Assembly (NCBI GenBank): GCA_021827885.1
Contig: JAKAUD010000154.1
Coordinates: forward strand, 1-13,699
Length of the DNA stretch: 13,699 nt
Direction of reading: 5' to 3'
From: Thermoplasmata archaeon
Lineage (GTDB): Archaea > Thermoplasmatota > Thermoplasmata > Thermoplasmatales > Thermoplasmataceae
The position numbers and the translations under genes are program-made. Of the stretch, positions 1 to 6,674 are shown piece by piece. The notes below the pieces were generated by a model. That model worked only from the letters and a program-made list of their open reading frames with translations, was not told where the DNA came from and made no database searches. Each line of letters opens with the position of its first letter. Positions within the stretch are counted from its first letter, which is position 1.

Positions 1-163
1 AGTGCTTGAAAAGGAGGGGCTTATCCTGCCTTCCAGGGAAGGCGCAATTCTTACACCAGAGTTTATAGAGAACAAGGAAAAGATTGCAGATGAAGCCAAG
101 GTGCTCGCAGAACAGATGACTGACATGTACCACGACCTGAAGAATTCACTGGTAAAGAAATAA
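1..163 (+). CDS. C-terminal 53 residues of an unidentified protein (partial, 5' end outside window)
   Basis: An open frame runs in from the left edge (first full codon at base 2) and ends at TAA 161-163. The visible tail has a stretch reading LEKEGLILPSREGAILTP followed by a charged helical segment rich in Glu, Lys and Asp. The pattern 'LEKEGLI' then a short turn then 'LTP' is reminiscent of the end of a winged-helix DNA-binding domain, as in MarR-like regulators, but this is only a resemblance. I do not recognise the protein. It could equally be the end of an enzyme. The gene lies on the same strand as the acetyltransferase that starts 80 bases downstream. Confidence 0.6.
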   Translation, partial: VLEKEGLILPSREGAILTPEFIENKEKIADEAKVLAEQMTDMYHDLKNSLVKK

Positions 164-220
164 CCCGGTAAATGCGCATTATTTCGTATGGATAGGGGAA
201 AGGGTTATGACTCATCACTT

Positions 221-227
221 CTTTATA
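221..227 (+). promoter_or_regulatory. Possible TATA box for the acetyltransferase gene
   Basis: CTTTATA lies about 20 bases upstream of the ATG at 244, and no Shine-Dalgarno sequence is visible. The spacing is slightly short for a leaderless archaeal promoter, so the assignment is weak. Confidence 0.3.
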
Positions 228-243
228 GGACCGTAGTGTATTC

Positions 244-804
244 ATGCTCTGGAAAGAGAAAGGCCTTGGAGAAACTGTTTTTGGAGATTATCTCATAAGA
301 CGGGCCGAGCCCAAGGATGCCAAGGGGGTCATCAACTGCATGCAGAGTGTCATGGATGAGAGAGTCTTTCTCGTAAGCGAATATTACCTCCTGACTGAAA
401 GAGGCGAACAGGAGAGGATTCGAAGCCCTGACGACCTTACCGTTGTTGCTGAAAAGGATTCAGAGATAATTGGAGTCCTCACCATTCAGCGTGGAATGTA
501 CAGGAAGAATCGGCATACTGCAAACCTCGGAATAGCAATCAAGACAGGCCATAGGAGAAAAGGCCTTGGAAAGAAACTGATTTCTTCAGGCATTGACTGG
601 TGCAGGGATAACTACGTGAAAAAGCTCAATCTCGAAGTTTTCTCTTCAAACACTAATGCAATAGGACTTTACGAGACCATGGGATTTGTCGTAGAGGGTG
701 CAAGGAAAGGACAGTTCGTCATAGACGGCAAATATGTGGATGATGTCTTCATGACCTACTGGCTTGAGCCTCCCTTTAATCGAGACCTTGGAGATTTGTT
801 CTGA
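244..804 (+). CDS. GNAT family N-acetyltransferase
   Basis: This is a 186-residue single-domain GNAT protein, which would transfer an acetyl group from acetyl-CoA to an amine, either a protein N-terminus or a small molecule. The acetyl-CoA pyrophosphate loop (motif A) is visible as GHRRKGLG at residues 102-109, after a beta strand of the type NLGIAI. Motif B follows as NTNAIGLYETMGF around residues 136-148, then the family's usual C-terminal strand pattern (VIDGKYVDDVFM). The ATG at 244 is chosen because the first strand and helix of the fold (YLIRRAEPKDA, residues 16-26) directly follow it, and no alternative in-frame start precedes the domain. The sequence resembles the RimJ/RimL and YncA-like branches, but the substrate cannot be assigned. 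It lies 108 bases upstream of a radical SAM gene that has its own promoter, so a shared function is unproven. Confidence 0.9.
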   Translation: MLWKEKGLGETVFGDYLIRRAEPKDAKGVINCMQSVMDERVFLVSEYYLLTERGEQERIRSPDDLTVVAEKDSEIIGVLTIQRGMYRKNRHTANLGIAIKTGHRRKGLGKKLISSGIDWCRDNYVKKLNLEVFSSNTNAIGLYETMGFVVEGARKGQFVIDGKYVDDVFMTYWLEPPFNRDLGDLF

Positions 805-880
805 TAACTGCCCAAGATATATCTGATTGAATAATTTCCGACAAAGAAATGATTCTTTATACGTTCTTCCTCCCAACAAG

Positions 881-888
881 TTTATTAA
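881..888 (+). promoter_or_regulatory. TATA box of the radical SAM gene (leaderless promoter)
   Basis: TTTATTAA is centred about 28 bases upstream of the ATG at 913, the spacing expected for an archaeal transcript starting at or next to the start codon. No Shine-Dalgarno sequence lies before this ATG, which agrees with a leaderless mRNA. Confidence 0.6.
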
Positions 889-912
889 TCTCAATTATTA
901 CTGAATTCCCAT

Positions 913-1848
913 ATGAAATCAATGATATGGAACATTGACTACTTTTGCAACCTGAGGTGCAAGAGTTGCAATGCCTGGCAGGGAAAGATCTTCTTCCCCG
1001 AAGAACTCATTGACAAGCACATCGCTGAGATGAAGAAGAACAAAATCAAGATTGTTTCACTGACAGGAGGAGAGCCTACTCTCAACAAGTCTGTTGAATC
1101 CATAGTGAAAAGACTCAAGGAAAACCACTTTATCACTCACATTGCTTCCAATGGGACGAATCCATATGTTCTGAGAAAAATTATCCCATATCTTGATGGC
1201 ATGACAATTTCGCTTGACAGCAATATACCTGAGGAACATAACGAATACAGAGGCCTTAAGATCTTTGACACTGTTGTCAAGACCATAAAAGAGTCGAAAG
1301 ACAAAGTGAAGGTACTAACCGCCAACGCGCTAGTGACCAATTTCAATTACTTCAAAGTCAAGAACATGGTTGAGTATGCCAACGAAGAGCTTGGAGTGCC
1401 ACTTTCAATGTGCTTCCCAGACCAGAGTTCATACTACTTCCAGGACTTTCAGGTAGAGCCAGCAATGATAAGACAGGCTTTCTCATATGCTGCAGACCAC
1501 TACAATGACCACGTCTTCGGGAACACTAGAAGCTACTACAAGGAAGCTGTTGATTATTTAGACGGCAAGATGGTGTCCCAGTGCAGAGCTGGCCAAACCA
1601 CGTACTACACAGATTACCGCGGTAAGGTGCACCCATGTTTCACACATATGGAAGTAGTGCTGAACAAGAAACCAAGCTGGGAATACTACGACAACCAGTG
1701 CAATGACTGTTTTACCCAGTGCTTCAGGGAACCTTCAATAGAGAACCCGTTAGAGGATGTCAAGCTTGTTTCCAAGATCTGGTGGTTCAATCATGTCAAG
1801 AACAGGAAGCCGGCATCAGGATACATCACTCCTTCTGCCTCGAGCTGA
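913..1848 (+). CDS. Radical SAM protein with SPASM/twitch-like C-terminal cysteines
   Basis: A 311-residue radical SAM enzyme that would bind a [4Fe-4S] cluster and S-adenosylmethionine and generate the 5'-deoxyadenosyl radical. The N-terminus carries the cluster motif CxxxCxxC (C12, C16, C19, CNLRCKSC) followed by GGEP at residues 52-55, the SAM-binding motif, then strands typical of the barrel (IASNGT about 78-82, ISLDS about 99-103). The C-terminal third has C224, then GKVHPC with C242, then C263, C266 and C270 (CNDCFTQC). These could hold an auxiliary Fe-S cluster, as in SPASM or twitch domains, although the spacing is not the full seven-cysteine SPASM pattern. Such proteins modify peptides, build cofactors (heme, PQQ-like) or mature enzymes. 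I see no precursor peptide or partner enzyme nearby, so the substrate is unknown. The start is supported by a leaderless TATA box. Confidence 0.9.
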   Translation: MKSMIWNIDYFCNLRCKSCNAWQGKIFFPEELIDKHIAEMKKNKIKIVSLTGGEPTLNKSVESIVKRLKENHFITHIASNGTNPYVLRKIIPYLDGMTISLDSNIPEEHNEYRGLKIFDTVVKTIKESKDKVKVLTANALVTNFNYFKVKNMVEYANEELGVPLSMCFPDQSSYYFQDFQVEPAMIRQAFSYAADHYNDHVFGNTRSYYKEAVDYLDGKMVSQCRAGQTTYYTDYRGKVHPCFTHMEVVLNKKPSWEYYDNQCNDCFTQCFREPSIENPLEDVKLVSKIWWFNHVKNRKPASGYITPSASS

Positions 1849-1865
1849 TAGCAGAATTTATTTTC

Positions 1866-1892
1866 TCAACTATTCTTTTGAACACTTTTTTA
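1866..1892 (+). terminator. T-rich tract, possible terminator of the radical SAM gene
   Basis: Within 45 bases after the stop codon there are several T runs, including T6 at 1886-1891, with no GC-rich hairpin. Archaeal RNA polymerase commonly terminates at such U-rich tracts. Assigned on composition and position only. Confidence 0.4.
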
Positions 1893-1914
1893 CATTTAGG
1901 TTTTTGACCATCTC

Positions 1915-1924
1915 TTTATAAATA
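1915..1924. promoter_or_regulatory. Strong TATA-like sequence abutting the left end of the insertion sequence
   Basis: TTTATAAATA is close to an ideal archaeal TATA box and ends one or two bases before the left inverted repeat. TTTATAAA is nearly symmetric, so its direction is unclear. In + orientation it would transcribe into the element, antisense to the transposase. In - orientation it would face the 3' end of the radical SAM gene. It may be a leftover of the pre-insertion sequence or simply an AT-rich target site. Confidence 0.35.
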
Positions 1925-1925
1925 G

Positions 1926-1939
1926 GGCGTCTCAAGTTT
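1926..1939. repeat. Left terminal inverted repeat of the insertion sequence
   Basis: GGCGTCTCAAGTTT pairs with the reverse complement of 2898-2911, with two mismatches (C/T at the third base, T/C at the seventh). Confidence 0.75.
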
Positions 1940-2843
1940 TAGCAAGCGACGATTTTCATTATCCCCCTTGGCTTTTCTCCCGATTCTCTGATTGATATAA
2001 CTATGAGATTATATGCAATGACCTTGAGTCCAATTGCAACATCATAATCCCTGTTTACCAGATATTCTCACACTGGAGGATCTCCTCCAGTATGGAGAAT
2101 GTGGGCTCAATTTCCAACATGAGGGAATAGGGCGAAGCATGTTCCCTCCTCAGATCAATGCAGATCTTCCTGTTTACCGGTAATCTCTCAGGAACAATGC
2201 CTCTCCTCCTGTTTGTGTCTATGACAGGAAAGGCATGTGTGTTTTCAAACACATAATCGTATGTGCCTGGAGTGTCATAAGCTGAATCTCCCGAGGCATG
2301 GGAGAAATTCCTGACAGAATCCACCATGTCATGGGAAACTCTTGAATCATGGATGTTACCCTTTGTAACAAGCCATTCCACGATCAAAAGGGAATCCGCA
2401 TCAAGTGTCATATGGCATTTCCTGCCATAAGACCACCCTCTGGTGGTCCCTGGCCATCCACTCTCAGGATCTTTGTAATTTCCCCGGGTCTTTCTCCTTG
2501 CTGCTGTGGAATGCTTGCAGGTGTGGATCATGAATGATTCCATTGCAGCAATGGATTCCATGGAATACAGGAAGGCGATCTCCCCGTTTATTGTGTGAAG
2601 ATCAAGCACCCTCGCTCTCCTTGACAGGAGTTGGAAGCCTTGTATTTCCTTCACTCCAACCATTGCAATATATTCTTCACGGTTTGTGAGGAATTCCCTG
2701 GCTGATCTGCAGGATATTGTGAAGGTCTGCAACAAGATCAGGAGCCTCATTATCTGTCGATCTGTGGACTTTCTCTTCCGATCAACATGAGAAACAATAT
2801 TGCCCATGATCTCAATAATCCGTGGGATATGCTTCTCCGGCAT
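1939..2843 (-). pseudogene. DDE transposase pseudogene, frameshifted near its 3' end
   Basis: From ATG 2843-2841 a frame of 262 codons runs to an early TAA at 2057-2055. The protein then continues in another frame, from TAT at 2046-2044, for 35 codons starting YDVAIGLKVIAYNLIVIS and ending at TAA 1941-1939. Tyr after ENIW followed by a short Arg/Asn-rich link is what I would expect at the junction. A loss of about 7 bases around 2047-2057 would explain the shift. The family features are DDE_Tnp_1-like: GNIHDSR (163-168), GDSAYD with the second catalytic Asp at D186, NRRRGIVPERLPV, and the YREK region. That region reads YSLMLEIE (239-246), where Y-x2-R-x3-E is expected, so the Arg is Met, and the next residue is Pro in a position usually Arg. 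The first catalytic position seems to be E102 (AAMESFMIHT), where Asp is usual. These changes point to a dead copy. Confidence 0.85.
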
Positions 2844-2863
2844 ACCCCAATATTCTCATTTTG

Positions 2864-2870
2864 TTAATAA
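2864..2870 (-). promoter_or_regulatory. Possible TATA box of the transposase
   Basis: On the minus strand TTATTAA is centred about 24 bases before the transposase ATG at 2843, which would suit a leaderless transcript. An in-frame stop lies upstream at 2858-2856, so the ATG at 2843 is the first usable start in that frame. Confidence 0.35.
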
Positions 2871-2897
2871 TGATCGATATCAGTCGGACATTTCATG

Positions 2898-2911
2898 AAA
2901 CTTGGGACACC
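2898..2911. repeat. Right terminal inverted repeat of the insertion sequence
   Basis: AAACTTGGGACACC, whose reverse complement matches the left repeat at 12 of 14 bases. It lies about 150 bases upstream of the first permease gene. Confidence 0.75.
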
Positions 2912-2945
2912 ATAAAAAATCTAGATTTAAATACTCTTGTGAGAG

Positions 2946-2958
2946 GGTTATAAAAACC
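2946..2958 (+). promoter_or_regulatory. Palindromic TATA-containing site upstream of the transporter operon
   Basis: GGTTATAAAAACC is an inverted repeat (GGTT/AACC arms around ATAAA) that includes a good TATA sequence. It could be a distal promoter or an operator for the operon starting at 3065. The leader would then be about 85 bases. Function is inferred from sequence shape only. Confidence 0.3.
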
Positions 2959-3014
2959 ATAAAAAGACATAGACTCCTGTAGCGATTTTAGCTGTTTATC
3001 CAATGAAATGCGCC

Positions 3015-3054
3015 TTATAAAAAAAGGTTATATATCAAAATTACAATTTGGTGA
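3015..3054 (+). promoter_or_regulatory. Probable promoter and ribosome binding site of the ABC transporter operon
   Basis: TTATAAAA at 3015-3022 is a good archaeal TATA box; a start about 27 bases downstream gives a leader of about 20 bases. The leader contains GGTGA at 3050-3054, complementary to the 16S rRNA 3' end, 10 bases before the ATG at 3065. A second TATA-like sequence, TTATATAT, lies at 3029-3036. The arrangement favours ATG 3065 over the in-frame ATG at 3008, which lies upstream of the TATA box. Confidence 0.55.
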
Positions 3055-3064
3055 AGTCCAAATC

Positions 3065-4147
3065 ATGGAGCTTAGATACTTTATTATCCGGAGATTATTG
3101 CTGTTAATACCAACTTTGCTTGGACTTGTTCTCTTGGTTTTTTTCCTTATGAGGGCTTTTCCAGATTCCTATCTGGTATCGAGATTTATCAACACCAAGT
3201 CATCAGTGCCGGTATCTGTTCAGATAGCTAATGCAAAGGCAGCCCTTGGATTGAACTACCCTGTTTTCGTTCAGTATTTTTTCTATCTTGAGACTCTGTT
3301 TACCGGGAACTGGGGTACCATGAGCACTCCTATATACACGGGCTCTGTACTCAAGGGCATCGAACTTTACTTCCCATCCACAATTCAGATTGCGATATTT
3401 GCAACTGTGCTTTCCGTAATAATAGCCATACCTCTAGGCACATACATAGGATCAAAGCCAAACTCTGCAGCCGATCAGGTAGGTAGAGTTTTCTCCTTGG
3501 GCTTTTATGCCATGCCGGTTTTCATGCTGGCCCTCTTGCTTCAGATCATTTTTGGATCAGGCATTCTACCAGGTAATCCACTTGGGGTTTTTCCAGTTGC
3601 TGGGAAATTTTCTCCTACAGCCATTCCAGCCGTCCCGCCATCGTGGTTTAATCCATCGACTGGACTCACGAGCCCCACCCACCTTCCCCTCATAGACGCA
3701 TTAATACATGGTGACTGGGAGTTGGCATATAGTTCCCTGATCTACCTCGCACTACCCGTCATTACAGTAACACTTTCCCTCCTTGCAGGTATCCTAAGGT
3801 TCATAAGGGCAGGGATGGTTGATGCTTCAAACCAGGAGTATGTGAAAACCGCAAGATCAAAAGGTGTTCCTGAGGGTATGATCATAAAGAGGCATGTGAG
3901 AAAGAATGCACTCATTCCCACAGTGACTATACTGGGCCTGCTTTTTGCATCCCTGCTGGGCGGAGTCATAGTTGTTGAAGAGGTATTTAACTATATCGGA
4001 ATGGGCGTACTTACAATCAACGCTGTCCAGAGCATTTCCATATATGGTGTGCTTGGCACAACATTCGTTTTTGGCGTTACACTAATGGCGGCCAACCTGA
4101 TCGTAGATATTGCTTACGCATTCATAGATCCAAGGATAAGGTACTGA
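3065..4147 (+). CDS. dppB: Opp/Dpp-type ABC transporter permease (DppB-like)
   Basis: A 360-residue inner permease subunit of an oligopeptide/dipeptide-type ABC importer (BPD_transp_1 fold). The N-terminus is typical of DppB/OppB: MELRYFIIRR followed at once by a long hydrophobic helix (about 11-29). Further membrane helices lie near 105-128, 143-165, 225-243, 286-304 and 330-350. The ATPase-contacting EAA loop is at about 258-283, with the family's conserved Gly (YVKTARSKGVPE, G267), and the C-terminus ends in the usual AFIDPRIRY. The segment between helices around 165-215 is long and rich in Pro, Ser and Gly, and probably lies outside the membrane near the binding protein. An upstream in-frame ATG at 3008 would add 19 residues, but promoter and SD placement argue against it. 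It is the first gene of the operon; the next starts 12 bases downstream. Substrate could be peptides or another Opp-class ligand such as sugars or nickel. Confidence 0.93.
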   Translation: MELRYFIIRRLLLLIPTLLGLVLLVFFLMRAFPDSYLVSRFINTKSSVPVSVQIANAKAALGLNYPVFVQYFFYLETLFTGNWGTMSTPIYTGSVLKGIELYFPSTIQIAIFATVLSVIIAIPLGTYIGSKPNSAADQVGRVFSLGFYAMPVFMLALLLQIIFGSGILPGNPLGVFPVAGKFSPTAIPAVPPSWFNPSTGLTSPTHLPLIDALIHGDWELAYSSLIYLALPVITVTLSLLAGILRFIRAGMVDASNQEYVKTARSKGVPEGMIIKRHVRKNALIPTVTILGLLFASLLGGVIVVEEVFNYIGMGVLTINAVQSISIYGVLGTTFVFGVTLMAANLIVDIAYAFIDPRIRY

Positions 4148-4153
4148 GGTGGT
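4146..4153 (+). promoter_or_regulatory. Shine-Dalgarno site for the second permease gene
   Basis: GAGGTGGT overlaps the stop codon of the first permease gene and lies 5 bases before ATG 4159. It is a near match to the archaeal consensus GGAGGTGAT, which supports translation of a polycistronic mRNA. Confidence 0.7.
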
Positions 4154-4158
4154 AAATT

Positions 4159-5109
4159 ATGGTAGATACTAATGTAACACAGGTTCGGCAACTGACCGAA
4201 AAGAAAAGGCACCCAATGATAGAGGACTATTCCCACACATTCAGGCTTCTCCTGAAGAATAAATTAGCCGCCGTGGGCATGTTCGTAACTGCAATATATT
4301 TTATAATTGCACTTCTTGATGTTGTTTATCCAAGATGGCTTGGAGTTTCCAACATTAACGACATATCCAGCTTTGGAATCCCGACCAGTGTTACACCCCC
4401 ATACTTTGGATTTTCACACGGTTGGGTCGGAATACTGGGATATACACAGTATTTTGCAGCAAATTATCCACTATTGCCGATATCACTTGCGGCTATTAAA
4501 TTCGATTTAGGATATTCCCTTCTTATAGTTCTTACCGGAGCTTTTGTAGGCACGGTCATTGGTTCACTTGCTGGATACAAGGGAGGATATATAGATGAAA
4601 TCCTTATGAGGATTACAGACGTATTTTACAGTCTTCCTTTTCTTGTACTTGCGCTGGCTTTTATCTTCCTTCTTGGAAGGAACCTCATTGAGGCAGTATA
4701 TGCTCTTATGATCATATGGTGGCCAATATACGCAAGGCTTGCAAGAGGACAAGCACTTTACATAAAGTCATTGAAATTTGTGGAAGCCGCTACTGCCTCC
4801 GGGGCCTCAACTGGAAGAAATGTAATGTCACATGTCCTTCCAAATGTACTTTCGCCGGTATTTGTGCAGATTTCCCTAGACCTGGGAAGCATCATGCAGC
4901 TGTTTGCGGTGCTTTTTTTCCTCAATGTAATTAGCAGTCCTTACCTCCCCGAACTGGGAAACATCATAAACCAGGGACAGCAGTGGCTAGCAATTGGAAT
5001 CTGGTGGCCAGTCATAATACCAGGCATATTCATTCTGCTATTCACTATATCAATAAATCTCTTGGGTGATGGCCTCCGAGATGTACTAGACCCTAAATTG
5101 AGAAGGTAA
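4159..5109 (+). CDS. dppC: Opp/Dpp-type ABC transporter permease (DppC-like)
   Basis: A 316-residue second permease subunit that pairs with the preceding one to form the transport channel. Residues 1-35 are a polar cytoplasmic tail, with an FRLLLKNKLAAVG stretch typical of DppC/OppC just before the first helix (about 36-56). An external segment of about 55 residues follows, then helices near 117-138, 155-172, 175-190, 238-258 and 280-302. The EAA loop is clear at 207-230 (FVEAATASGAS, E209 and G214), and the end reads LLGDGLRDVLDPKLRR, nearly the DppC consensus. The start is fixed by a strong Shine-Dalgarno. The stop is 5 bases before the first ATPase gene. The external segment between the first two helices is where OppC-type subunits touch the binding protein. 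Confidence 0.93.
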   Translation: MVDTNVTQVRQLTEKKRHPMIEDYSHTFRLLLKNKLAAVGMFVTAIYFIIALLDVVYPRWLGVSNINDISSFGIPTSVTPPYFGFSHGWVGILGYTQYFAANYPLLPISLAAIKFDLGYSLLIVLTGAFVGTVIGSLAGYKGGYIDEILMRITDVFYSLPFLVLALAFIFLLGRNLIEAVYALMIIWWPIYARLARGQALYIKSLKFVEAATASGASTGRNVMSHVLPNVLSPVFVQISLDLGSIMQLFAVLFFLNVISSPYLPELGNIINQGQQWLAIGIWWPVIIPGIFILLFTISINLLGDGLRDVLDPKLRR

Positions 5110-5114
5110 ATTTA

Positions 5115-6674
5115 ATGATAGAAGAACAACAGGAATTAAAGACCACTAGATATGATGAAGCCTACCTCAGAGTTGAAAATCTTGTTACCAGATTTTTTAC
5201 ATCTAAAGGTATTGTGAAAGCCCTAGATGGTGTTTCCTTTTCTGTCAAGAAAGGCGAAATATTTGGCCTAGTTGGCGAAAGCGGTTGTGGAAAGAGCGTT
5301 ACTGCAACCTCAATACTTGATTTGATACCCGATCCACCAGGAAGAATTATTTCCGGTTCTATTTATATTGATAATTACAATATTATCGGGGATCTTGACA
5401 GACTTGCCAAGATAACCGTGAAATCTGAAACTGATGTGAGGGTCAAGAGGAACAAGAAGCTCATAAAAAGGCACAACTTTGTGATTTCCAAGATCAGGGG
5501 GAAGAAAATAGCAATGATTTTTCAGGAACCTTCCCTGGCACTGAATCCGGTTATCTCTATTGGAAAGCAGATCTCAGAGAACATCCTTCTGCACAACAGA
5601 GTGGAGATTGCGAACTCGATCATCAGGAGAGAAAGCCTTACTGAGAAAGATGTTGAAGATTTCTACAAGGACATTAAAGCTACCAAGGGAGACGTGAGGC
5701 CCTATATCAACAAATGGACCAGACTTTATGCGGTCCCTGTCGCAGAAGATGAGATCGTAAATATTCTCAGAAGCGGTGCAGATGAATCTATGACTTTGAG
5801 GGAACTTACTCAGGCAGTGTTTGAGAAAAAGCGCGGCAATGACCTGACACTCATCTCAACAATGCGAGATTACTACAAACGTGAGGAGGAACTGTTCTCT
5901 CTGACTTTGAACCTTTTAGAGGCTGAAGCCAACAATGACATGAACAAGATTGCCCTGCTGGAAGAGCAGATATCCAATCTGAGATATAACCTGAAGAAGG
6001 AATTTTCGGGATTTATATGGAACAAAAGGTTTAGAAAAAGTAAATATGAGCAGGTGTTTGAGGAAGAGGCAAGACGAAGGGGGATTGAACTCCTGACCCT
6101 AGTTAACATAGCCGAACCTTCCAGGGTTTACGATTCCTATCCACATGAATTGAGTGGAGGAATGCAGCAGAGGGCAATGATCGCAATGGCCATTGCTTCT
6201 AACCCGACAATGCTCATTGCGGACGAACCTACGACTGCACTAGATGTAACAACACAGGCCCAAATTCTCGATCTCATACGCGATCTCAACAAGGTTACTG
6301 GAACATCAGTTCTCTTCATCACCCATGATCTAGCTGTAATTGCAGAAATGTGCCAGCGGCTTGGTGTAATGTATGCTGGAAACTTAGTGGAAGAGGGTCC
6401 CGCGAGCGAACTGTTCAACAATCCACTTCACCCATACACCACCGGCTTGCTCAGCTCTATTCCAAGGTCTGATGTGAAGTCGAAGTCTGAGATTAAACTG
6501 GAATCAATTCCAGGATCTGTACCGAATCTCATTGCCCCGCCGTCAGGATGCAGATTCCACCCAAGATGCAAATTCAAGATGGACATATGTTCTGAACAGA
6601 AACCAGCTCTGGTCTCAGTCGAAAAAGACCACAAAGTAGCATGTTTCCTTTACTCAAAGGAGGTGTCAAATTAA
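5115..6674 (+). CDS. dppD: Opp/Dpp-type ABC transporter ATPase (DppD-like) with a large helical insertion
   Basis: A 519-residue cytoplasmic ATPase, against about 330 for usual DppD/OppD. All nucleotide-binding motifs are intact: Walker A GESGCGKS (54-61), Q-loop Q137 in MIFQEP, signature LSGGMQQR (346-353), Walker B LIADEP (367-372), D-loop SALD-type TALD, and H-loop H404. The C-terminal oligopeptide-ABC domain has GCRFHPRC (C479, C485), C492 and C510; in at least one relative (mycobacterial DppD) equivalent cysteines hold a [4Fe-4S] cluster, as far as I recall. The extra length is mostly between Q-loop and signature, about 209 residues where about 60 is normal, with Lys/Glu-rich helical sequence at about 160-330, plus about 25 extra residues before the Q-loop. 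The insertion should sit on the helical subdomain. The neighbours place it as one half of an ATPase heterodimer with the next gene. Start at ATG 5115, 5 bases after the permease stop, with only a weak SD (AAGGT). Confidence 0.93.
   Translation: MIEEQQELKTTRYDEAYLRVENLVTRFFTSKGIVKALDGVSFSVKKGEIFGLVGESGCGKSVTATSILDLIPDPPGRIISGSIYIDNYNIIGDLDRLAKITVKSETDVRVKRNKKLIKRHNFVISKIRGKKIAMIFQEPSLALNPVISIGKQISENILLHNRVEIANSIIRRESLTEKDVEDFYKDIKATKGDVRPYINKWTRLYAVPVAEDEIVNILRSGADESMTLRELTQAVFEKKRGNDLTLISTMRDYYKREEELFSLTLNLLEAEANNDMNKIALLEEQISNLRYNLKKEFSGFIWNKRFRKSKYEQVFEEEARRRGIELLTLVNIAEPSRVYDSYPHELSGGMQQRAMIAMAIASNPTMLIADEPTTALDVTTQAQILDLIRDLNKVTGTSVLFITHDLAVIAEMCQRLGVMYAGNLVEEGPASELFNNPLHPYTTGLLSSIPRSDVKSKSEIKLESIPGSVPNLIAPPSGCRFHPRCKFKMDICSEQKPALVSVEKDHKVACFLYSKEVSN
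6659..6665 (+). promoter_or_regulatory. Strong Shine-Dalgarno site for the second ATPase gene
   Basis: GGAGGTG, embedded in the last codons of the first ATPase gene, lies 9 bases before ATG 6675. The upstream stop TAA (6672-6674) directly abuts that ATG, so the two are probably translated in a coupled way. Confidence 0.75.

Larger units (their letters stand above)
1926..2911 (-). mobile_element. Degenerate insertion sequence, about 986 bp, IS5/IS4-like, with 14-bp imperfect inverted repeats
   Basis: Bases 1926-1939 and the reverse complement of 2898-2911 match at 12 of 14 positions, with GGCGTCTCAAGTTT on the left and GGTGTCCCAAGTTT on the right. Together they enclose a minus-strand transposase pseudogene, whose TAA stop at 1939-1941 overlaps the inner edge of the left repeat. 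The size and the presence of one DDE transposase frame fit an IS5/IS4-type element. No clear target-site duplication is visible, because both flanks are AT-rich (…TATAAATA and ATAAAAAA…) and do not match exactly. The element separates the radical SAM gene from the transporter operon and is unlikely to move by itself, since its transposase is broken. Confidence 0.8.

Noticed and set aside
646..894. An 82-codon minus-strand frame over the end of the acetyltransferase gene
   Set aside because: It overlaps the conserved C-terminal part of the GNAT domain and has no supporting signals.
1849..2054. Precursor peptide gene for the radical SAM enzyme, or a small RNA
   Set aside because: No short frame with a peptide-precursor look was found, and most of this stretch proved to be the shifted end of the transposase pseudogene and the left inverted repeat. 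Box C/D-like words were not convincing.
1917..2920. Target-site duplication flanking the insertion sequence
   Set aside because: The flanks are both A/T-rich (ending TATAAATAG on the left, starting ATAAAAAAT on the right), but no direct repeat matches exactly next to the inverted repeats.
2983..3014. Imperfect hairpin (GCGATTTT … GAAATGCGC) upstream of the operon as riboswitch or operator
   Set aside because: The arms pair only with a bulge and are short; AT-rich sequence can give this by chance.
3008..3064. An earlier in-frame start for the first permease
   Set aside because: The 19 added residues precede the typical permease N-terminus, and this ATG lies upstream of the best TATA box and Shine-Dalgarno.
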